Shown one piece after another: positions 56,340 to 64,000 of a DNA stretch of 64,000 bases (its first letter is position 1; every line of letters begins with the position of its first letter). A program made the translations under genes and the position numbers. The stretch is from contig NC_092672.1 in NCBI RefSeq assembly GCF_964355755.1, positions 23,122,501-23,186,500 on the forward strand. The letters are read 5' to 3'. Source of the DNA: Antedon mediterranea (taxonomy: Eukaryota; Echinodermata; Crinoidea; Comatulida; Antedonidae). A model generated the notes under the pieces. That model worked only from the letters and a program-made list of their open reading frames with translations, was not told the DNA's origin and searched no databases.

Positions 56340-57024
56340 GATCAATATTTACATTTCTATTAATTTTTTAATCTTATAGTAGATTAATGATAAAAGTTTC
56401 TATTACAATGAATATAAATATCACCATTGGCTTTCAATTAATGCAAAATTTATCGTTGTACGACAAGTAGTTCACGAGATAGCATTTTTTTGCAATTTTT
56501 ATCAAAAAATGAGTGAAAATTGTTATTTTACGTATACACGGTCACAATGTAACACAAATTTTAAAAAAAATTTTGACATTCACTCCTATATGACTGGAGC
56601 AGTTTTTAAAAGTTGCTCGAAAAATATTGAAGAATATATTATTTAGCTATTGATATTAAAAAAAAATAAAAATATCAAATTTTACCCAAAAAATGAAAAA
56701 AAATTGTTTATTTTACAAATATTTTGTAAAATAATTACTGAAATGACTTTTAATGAAAATCAATGTTTAGTATAATTCATCAGCTTTAATTTGAGCCTAA
56801 TTTCAAAGAAATTGATGTACGTTAACACGTCCTGTGCCATAAAATAAAAATATTGGTAAAATGTGGGTCAAAAAGTATGTCATTGACCTCTGACCCCAAG
56901 ACCCAGCACTCACAACACTTAAGAATCGGGTTTTCAGATGTACCAAAGTATGTCACACACAAAAATCATATTAAGACCAATGGTAAAATATGTGCACTAT
57001 ATTGATCCATCTCTCAGACTAACA

Positions 57025-57295
57025 GATAAAATGTTATTTTAAAGCTTTAAGGCCACATTTATATTTGTACCTAATACATTCTTATTCAAAATACTCAAGT
57101 TTAAGATATAAACTAATTGTATATAGTGTAATAAATTGACCTTTGACCTAGACTCGAAAGGCAAAGTTAAATTAGTTATTCTGAATTTTAAGAATAATGT
57201 TTGTATGTGTTTCTTTCATTCTTTACAAAAACTTGGTGGTTAAAGAGAAAATTAGGAAATAGTTTTCAAATGGCAGCCATTTTGAATTTATGGAA
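57025..57295. other. Unique flank between Academ-like element and satellite
   Basis: AT-rich host sequence; nothing recognised besides a 'tgacctttgacct' word at about 57139-57151. Confidence 0.4.
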
Positions 57296-60200
57296 AACAA
57301 GTAATTACTAATACACAACCCAGGGTATAGATACTAATATCTATATAGGCCTATATTAACACAAGTAATTACTAATACACAACCCAGGGTATAGATACTA
57401 ATATCTATATAGGCCTATATTAAAACAAGTAATTACTAATACACAACCCAAGGTATAGATACTAATATCTATATAGGCCTATATTAAAACAAGTAATTAC
57501 TAATACACAACCCAGGGTATAGATACTAATATCTATATAGGCCTATATTAAAACAAGTAATTACTAATACACAACCCAGGGTATAGATACTAATATCTAT
57601 ATAGGCCTATATTAAAACAAGTAATTACTAATACACAACCCAGGGTATAGATACTAATATCTATATAGGCCTATATTAAAACAAGTAATTACTAATACAC
57701 AACCCAGGGTATAGATACTAATATCTATATAGGCCTATATTAAAACAAGTAATTACTAATACACAACCCAGGGTATAGATACTAATATCTATATAGGCCT
57801 ATATTAAAACAAGTAATTACTAATACACAACCCAGGGTATAGATACTAATATCTATATAGGCCTATATTAAAACAAGTAATTACTAATACACAACCCAGG
57901 GTATAGATACTAATATCTATATAGGCCTATATTAAAACAAGTAATTACTAATACACAACCCAGGGTATAGATACTAATATCTATATAGGCCTATATTAAA
58001 ACAAGTAATTACTAATACACAACCCAGGGTATAGATACTAATATCTATATAGGCCTATATTAAAACAAGTAATTACTAATACACAACCCAGGGTATAGAT
58101 ACTAATATCTATATAGGCCTATATTAAAACAAGTAATTACTAATACACAACCCAGGGTATAGATACTAATATCTATATAGGCCTATATTAAAACAAGTAA
58201 TTACTAATACACAACCCAGGGTATAGATACTAATATCTATATAGGCCTATATTAACACAAGTAATTACTAATACACAACCCAGGGTATAGATACTAATAT
58301 CTATATAGGCCTATATTAAAACAAGTAATTACTAATACACAACCCAGGGTATAGATACTAATATCTATATAGGCCTATATTAAAACAAGTAATTACTAAT
58401 ACACAACCCAGGGTATAGATACTAATATCTATATAGGCCTATATTAACACAAGTAATTACTAATACACAACCCAGGGTATAGATACTAATATCTATATAG
58501 GCCTATATTAACACAAGTAATTACTAATACACAACCCAGGGTATAGATACTAATATCTATATAGGCCTATATTAAAACAAGTAATTACTAATACACAACC
58601 CAGGGTATAGATACTAATATCTATATAGGCCTATATTAACACAAGTAATTACTAATACACAACCCAGGGTATAGATACTAATATCTATATAGGCCTATAT
58701 TAACACAAGTAATTACTAATACACAACCCAGGGTATAGATACTAATATCTATATAGGCCTATATTAACACAAGTAATTACTAATACACAACCCAGGGTAT
58801 AGATACTAATATCTATATAGGCCTATATTAAAACAAGTAATTACTAATACACAACCCAGGGTATAGATACTAATATCTATATAGGCCTATATTAACACAA
58901 GTAATTACTAATACACAACCCAGGGTATAGATACTAATATCTATATAGGCCTATATTAAAACAAGTAATTACTAATACACAACCCAAGGTATAGATACTA
59001 ATATCTATATAGGCCTATATTAACACAAGTAATTACTAATACACAACCCAGGGTATAGATACTAATATCTATATAGGCCTATATTAACACAAGTAATTAC
59101 TAATACACAACCCAGGGTATAGATACTAATATCTATATAGGCCTATATTAACACAAGTAATTACTAATACACAACCCAGGGTATAGATACTAATATCTAT
59201 ATAGGCCTATATTAAAACAAGTAATTACTAATACACAACCCAGGGTATAGATACTAATATCTATATAGGCCTATATTGAAACAAGTAATTACTAATACAC
59301 AACCCAGGGTATAGATACTAATATCTATATAGGCCTATATTAACACAAGTAATTACTAATACACAACCCAAGGTATAGATACTAATATCTATATAGGCCT
59401 ATATTAACACAAGTAATTACTAATACACAACCCAGGGTATAGATACTAATATCTATATAGGCCTATATTAACACAAGTAATTACTAATACACAACCCAGG
59501 GTATAGATACTAATATCTATATAGGCCTATATTAAAACAAGTAATTACTAATACACAACCCAGGGTATAGATACTAATATCTATATAGGCCTATATTAAA
59601 ACAAGTAATTACTACTACACAACCCAGGGTAGATACTAATATCTATATAGGCCTATATTAACACAAGTAATTACTAATACACAACCCAGGGTATAGATAC
59701 TAATATCTATATAGGCCTATATTAAAACAAGTAATTACTAATACACAACCCAAGGTATAGATACTAATATCTATATAGGCCTATATTAAAACAAGTAATT
59801 ACTAATACACAACCCAAGGTATAGATACTAATATCTATATAGGCCTATATTAACACAAGTAATTACTAATACACAACCCAAGGTATAGATACTAATATCT
59901 ATATAGGCCTATATTAAAACAAGTAATTACTAATACACAACCCAGGGTATAGATACTAATATCTATATAGGCCTATATTAACACAAGTAATTACTAATAC
60001 ACAACCCAAGGTATAGATACTAATATCTATATAGGCCTATATTAAAACAAGTAATTACTAATACACAACCCAGGGTATAGATACTAATATCTATATAGGC
60101 CTATATTAAAACAAGTAATTACTAATACACAACCCAAGGTATAGATACTAATATCTATATAGGCCTATATTAAAACAAGTAATTACTAATACACAACCCA

Positions 60201-62122
60201 GGGTATAGATACTAATATCTATATAGGCCTATATTAAAACAAGTAATTACTAATACACAACCCAGGGTATAGATACTAATATCTATATAGGCCTATATTA
60301 AAACAAGTAATTACTAATACACAACCCAGGCTAGATACTAATATCTATATAGGCCTATATTAAAACAAGTAATTACTAATACACAACCCAGGCTAGATAC
60401 TAATATCTATATAGGCCTATATTAACACAAGTAATTACTAATACACAACCCAGGGTATAGATACTAATATCTATATAGGCCTATATTAAAACAAGTAATT
60501 ACTAATACACAACCCAAGGTATAGATACTAATATCTATATAGGCCTATATTAAAACAAGTAATTACTAATACACAACCCAAGGTATAGATACTAATATCT
60601 ATATAGGCCTATATTAACACAAGTAATTACTAATACACAACCCAAGGTATAGATACTAATATCTATATAGGCCTATATTAAAACAAGTAATTACTAATAC
60701 ACAACCCAGGGTATAGATACTAATATCTATATAGGCCTATATTAAAACAAGTAATTACTAATACACAACACAAGGTATAGATACTAATATCTATATAGGC
60801 CTATATTAAAACAAGTAATTACTAATACACAACCCAAGGTATAGATACTAATATCTATATAGGCCTATATTAAAACAAGTAATTACTAATACACTACCCA
60901 GGGTATAGATACTAATATCTATATAGGCCTATATTAACACAAGTAATTACTAATACACAACCCAGGGTATAGATACTAATATCTATATAGGCCTATATTA
61001 ACACAAGTAATTACTAATACACAACCCAGGGTAGATACTAATATCTATATAGGCCTATATTAACACAAGTAATTACTAATACACAACCCAGGGTATAGAT
61101 ACTAATATCTATATAGGCCTATATTAAAACAAGTAATTACTAATACACAACCCAAGGTATAGATACTAATATCTATATAGGACTATATTAAAACAAGTAA
61201 TTACTAATACACAACCCAGGGTATAGATACTAATATCTATATAGGCCTATATTAAAACAAGTAATTACTAATACACAACCCAGGGTATAGATACTAATAT
61301 CTATATAGGCCTATATTAACACAAGTAATTACTAATACACAACCCAGGGTATAGATACTAATATCTATATAGGCCTATATTAACACAAGTAATTACTAAT
61401 ACACAACCCAGGGTATAGATACTAATATCTATATAGGCCTATATTAACACAAGTAATTACTAATACACAACCCAGGGTATAGATACTAATATCTATATAG
61501 GCCTATATTAACACAAGTAATTACTAATACACAACCCAGGGTATAGATACTAATATCTATATAGGCCTATATTAACACAAGTAATTACTAATACACAACC
61601 CAGGGTATAGATACTAATATCTATATAGGCCTATATTAAAACAAGTAATTACTAATACACAACCCAGGGTATAGATACTAATATCTATATAGGCCTATAT
61701 TAACACAAGTAATTACTAATACACAACCCAGGGTATAGATACTAATATCTATATAGGCCTATATTAACACAAGTAATTACTAATACACAACCCAGGGTAT
61801 AGATACTAATATCTATATAGGCCTATATTAAAACAAGTAATTACTAATACACAACCCAGGGTATAGATACTAATATCTATATAGGCCTATATTAACACAA
61901 GTAATTACTAATACACAACCCAGGGTATAGATACTAATATCTATATAGGCCTATATTAAAACAAGTAATTACTAATACACAACCCAGGGTATAGATACTA
62001 ATATCTATATAGGCCTATATTAAAACAAGTAATTACTAATACACAACCCAGGGTATAGATACTAATATCTATATAGGCCTATATTAACACAAGTAATTAC
62101 TAATACACAACCCAGGGTATAG
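57296..62122. repeat. 64-bp satellite array, first block (about 75 copies)
   Basis: A head-to-tail 64-bp unit: 'aagtaattactaatacacaa', 'cccagggtatagatactaat', 'atctatataggcctatatta' plus 'aaac' or 'acac'. Copies are nearly identical. Most variation is at two positions: A or C in 'ttaaaac/ttaacac' and G or A in 'ccaggg/ccaagg'. A few units lack two bases ('gggtagatac', 'ggctagatac'). The unit has no CpG and includes dyads ATATAGGCCTATAT, GTAATTAC and AGATActaaTATCT. Confidence 0.97.
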
Positions 62123-62426
62123 TATACAAATAATGAATGTTTATGAGTGCAATGGTACAAATAATGGCACGAGGTGAATGATGAAATGTTATATCAACGA
62201 GGCAAAGCCGAGTTGATATAACCTTTCATCATTCACCAAGTGCCATTATTTGTACCATTACACGAATACAAAACATTCATTATTTGTTTTATATAACATC
62301 TAAATAACAAACAAAAATGTTTCAAAAAGTACTATTTAACGATCGTTGAATAGTGCGTACTATTGCACGCCATGTGACCCACATTCGTCCAATCAAATGA
62401 CAGGAATTTATATAGGTGTTATATAA
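62123..62426. mobile_element. Hairpin-forming element inserted in the satellite
   Basis: A 304-bp insert. Positions 62123-62190 and about 62205-62300 are long inverted copies ('acaaataatgaatgttt', 'ggtacaaataatggcac', 'gtgaatgatgaaa', 'gttatatcaac') with loop region 'gaggcaaagccgag'. The remaining 125 bases are not palindromic and are richer in GC and CpG than the satellite. The satellite unit resumes at 'atactaatatc' exactly where it left off ('gggtatag'). Confidence 0.8.
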
Positions 62427-64000
62427 ATACTAATATCTATATAGGCCTATATTAAAACAAGTAATTACTAATACACAACCCAGGGTATAGATACTAATAT
62501 CTATATAGGCCTATATTAACACAAGTAATTACTAATACACAACCCAGGGTATAGATACTAATATCTATATAGGCCTATATTAAAACAAGTAATTACTAAT
62601 ACACAACCCAAGGTATAGATACTAATATCTATATAGGCCTATATTAACACAAGTAATTACTAATACACAACCCAGGGTATAGATACTAATATCTATATAG
62701 GCCTATATTAACACAAGTAATTACTAATACACAACCCAGGGTATAGATACTAATATCTATATAGGCCTATATTAACACAAGTAATTACTAATACACAACC
62801 CAAGGTATAGATACTAATATCTATATAGGCCTATATTAAAACAAGTAATTACTAATACACAACCCAGGGTATAGATACTAATATCTATATAGGCCTATAT
62901 TAAAACAAGTAATTACTAATACACAACCCAGGGTATAGATACTAATATCTATATAGGCCTATATTAAAACAAGTAATTACTAATACACAACCCAGGGTAT
63001 AGATACTAATATCTATATAGGCCTATATTAACACAAGTAATTACTAATACACAACCCAGGGTATAGATACTAATATCTATATAGGCCTATATTAACACAA
63101 GTAATTACTAATACACAACCCAGGGTATAGATACTAATATCTATATAGGCCTATATTAAAACAAGTAATTACTAATACACAACCCAGGGTATAGATACTA
63201 ATATCTATATAGGCCTATATTAACACAAGTAATTACTAATACACAACCCAGGGTATAGATACTAATATCTATATAGCCCTATATTAAAACAAGTAATTAC
63301 TAATAAACAACCCAGGGTATAGATACTAATAGGCCTATCTATATAGGCATATATTAAAACAAGTAATTACTAATACACAACCCAAGGTATAGATACTAAT
63401 ATCTATATAGGCCTATATTAAAACAAGTAATTACTAATACACAACCCAGGGTATAGATACTAATATCTATATAGGCCTATATTAAAACAAGTAATTACTA
63501 ATACACAACCCAGGGTATAGATACTAATATCTATATAGGCCTATATTAACACAAGTAATTACTAATACACAACCCAGGGTATAGATACTAATATCTATAT
63601 AGGCCTATATTAACACAAGTAATTACTAATACACAACCCAGGGTATAGATACTAATATCTATATAGGCCTATATTAAAACAAGTAATTACTAATACACAA
63701 CCCAGGGTATAGATACTAATATCTATATAGGCCTATATTAAAACAAGTAATTACTAATACACAACCCAGGGTATAGATACTAATATCTATATAGGCCTAT
63801 ATTAACACAAGTAATTACTAATACACAACCCAGGGTATAGATACTAATATCTATATAGGCCTATATTAAAACAAGTAATTACTAATACACAACCCAGGGT
63901 ATAGATACTAATATCTATATAGGCCTATATTAAAACAAGTAATTACTAATACACAACCCAGGGTATAGATACTAATATCTATATAGGCCTATATTAACAC
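62427..64000. repeat. 64-bp satellite array, second block (about 25 copies, runs off window)
   Basis: Continuation of the same array in the same orientation and phase. One aberrant unit at about 63325-63350 has an extra 'aggcctatct' next to the normal palindrome. The array is open at the window end, so its full length is unknown. Confidence 0.97.

Larger units (their letters stand above)
47139..57021 (-). mobile_element. Academ-like DNA transposon, near complete, with nested insertions
   Basis: Ends start TAGTCTGAGAGATGG on both strands and are flanked by ACA (47136-47138, 57022-57024). Terminal inverted repeats are about 680 bp. The right copy runs about 56340-57021; the left runs 47139-47281 plus 48960-49490, interrupted by a nested element. 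The gene lies on the minus strand, 55866 down to 49552, broken by a LINE at 49966-51780. The 3-bp duplication, the long inverted repeats and the transposase with a C-terminal XPG-type nuclease match the Academ superfamily (its XPG-bearing branch) as I know it. The palindrome at 31199-35044 is a relative. Confidence 0.82.

Noticed and set aside
57296-64000. CRISPR or coding repeat protein in the 64-bp array.
   Set aside because: The unit is repeated without spacers, 64 is not a multiple of three, and stops occur in all frames.

Overview
The window is eukaryotic, AT-rich genomic DNA: intron-split coding sequence with GT/AG junctions, long introns full of transposons, and a large satellite array. 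There are no operons or ribosome-binding sites. Frequent 'taggcctag' tracts, the mix of mobile elements (Penelope-like, Academ-like, Helitron-like, TTAA and Harbinger-like MITEs, a tRNA-derived SINE) and the gene architecture suggest a marine invertebrate deuterostome, most likely an echinoderm. That assignment is inference.

One host gene dominates the window. It lies on the + strand from before 8079 to about 44876 and has 21 exons visible here. All 21 splice phases agree and together give 2994 coding bases (997 residues plus stop). The product runs: ankyrin repeats (exons 8079-27566), a Roc GTPase (29547-35846) with P-loop GKEGAGKTS, switch-2 DYAGQ and G4 THVDK, a COR domain (36834-38585), a cysteine-containing module (39094-39304), a linker of mini-exons (39548-42971) and a C-terminal helical domain resembling a death-effector domain (44344-44876). 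This ANK-Roc-COR-death-fold order is that of DAPK1 without a kinase in view. The N-terminus is not seen and presumably lies upstream.

The 5' half (1-27 kb) is built from segmental duplications of intron plus ankyrin exon. Related stretches recur at 1-3.8 kb and 11.7-14.4 kb, and at 14.4-17.7 kb and 20.5-26.3 kb. Ankyrin exons here range from intact (8079, 16056, 23068) through shortened (17727) to dead (18103, 26259). Many insertions have precise empty sites in the sister copy: TTAA MITEs (1860-3425, 13390-13936), a Harbinger-like MITE (21257-22160) and a Helitron-like element (23308-24829). An intact Penelope-like element with an 857-residue RT/GIY-YIG protein sits at 4937-7759.

Two members of an Academ-like DNA transposon family are present, with 3-bp target duplications, termini starting TAG[A/T]CT, and a protein ending in an XPG/FEN1-like nuclease. 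One is a 3.85-kb palindrome (31199-35044) inside the intron between the P-loop half and the DYAGQ exon of the Roc GTPase. The other is a near-complete 9.9-kb copy (47139-57021) carrying its own nested insertions: a hAT-like element in one terminal repeat, and an internally deleted LINE in the 3' end of the transposase. A minisatellite with a Helitron-like insertion and LINE 3' fragments fill the introns around 39-44 kb.

The last 6.7 kb is a 64-bp satellite (about 100 copies, CpG-free, rich in short palindromes), interrupted once by a 304-bp hairpin element and running off the window end.
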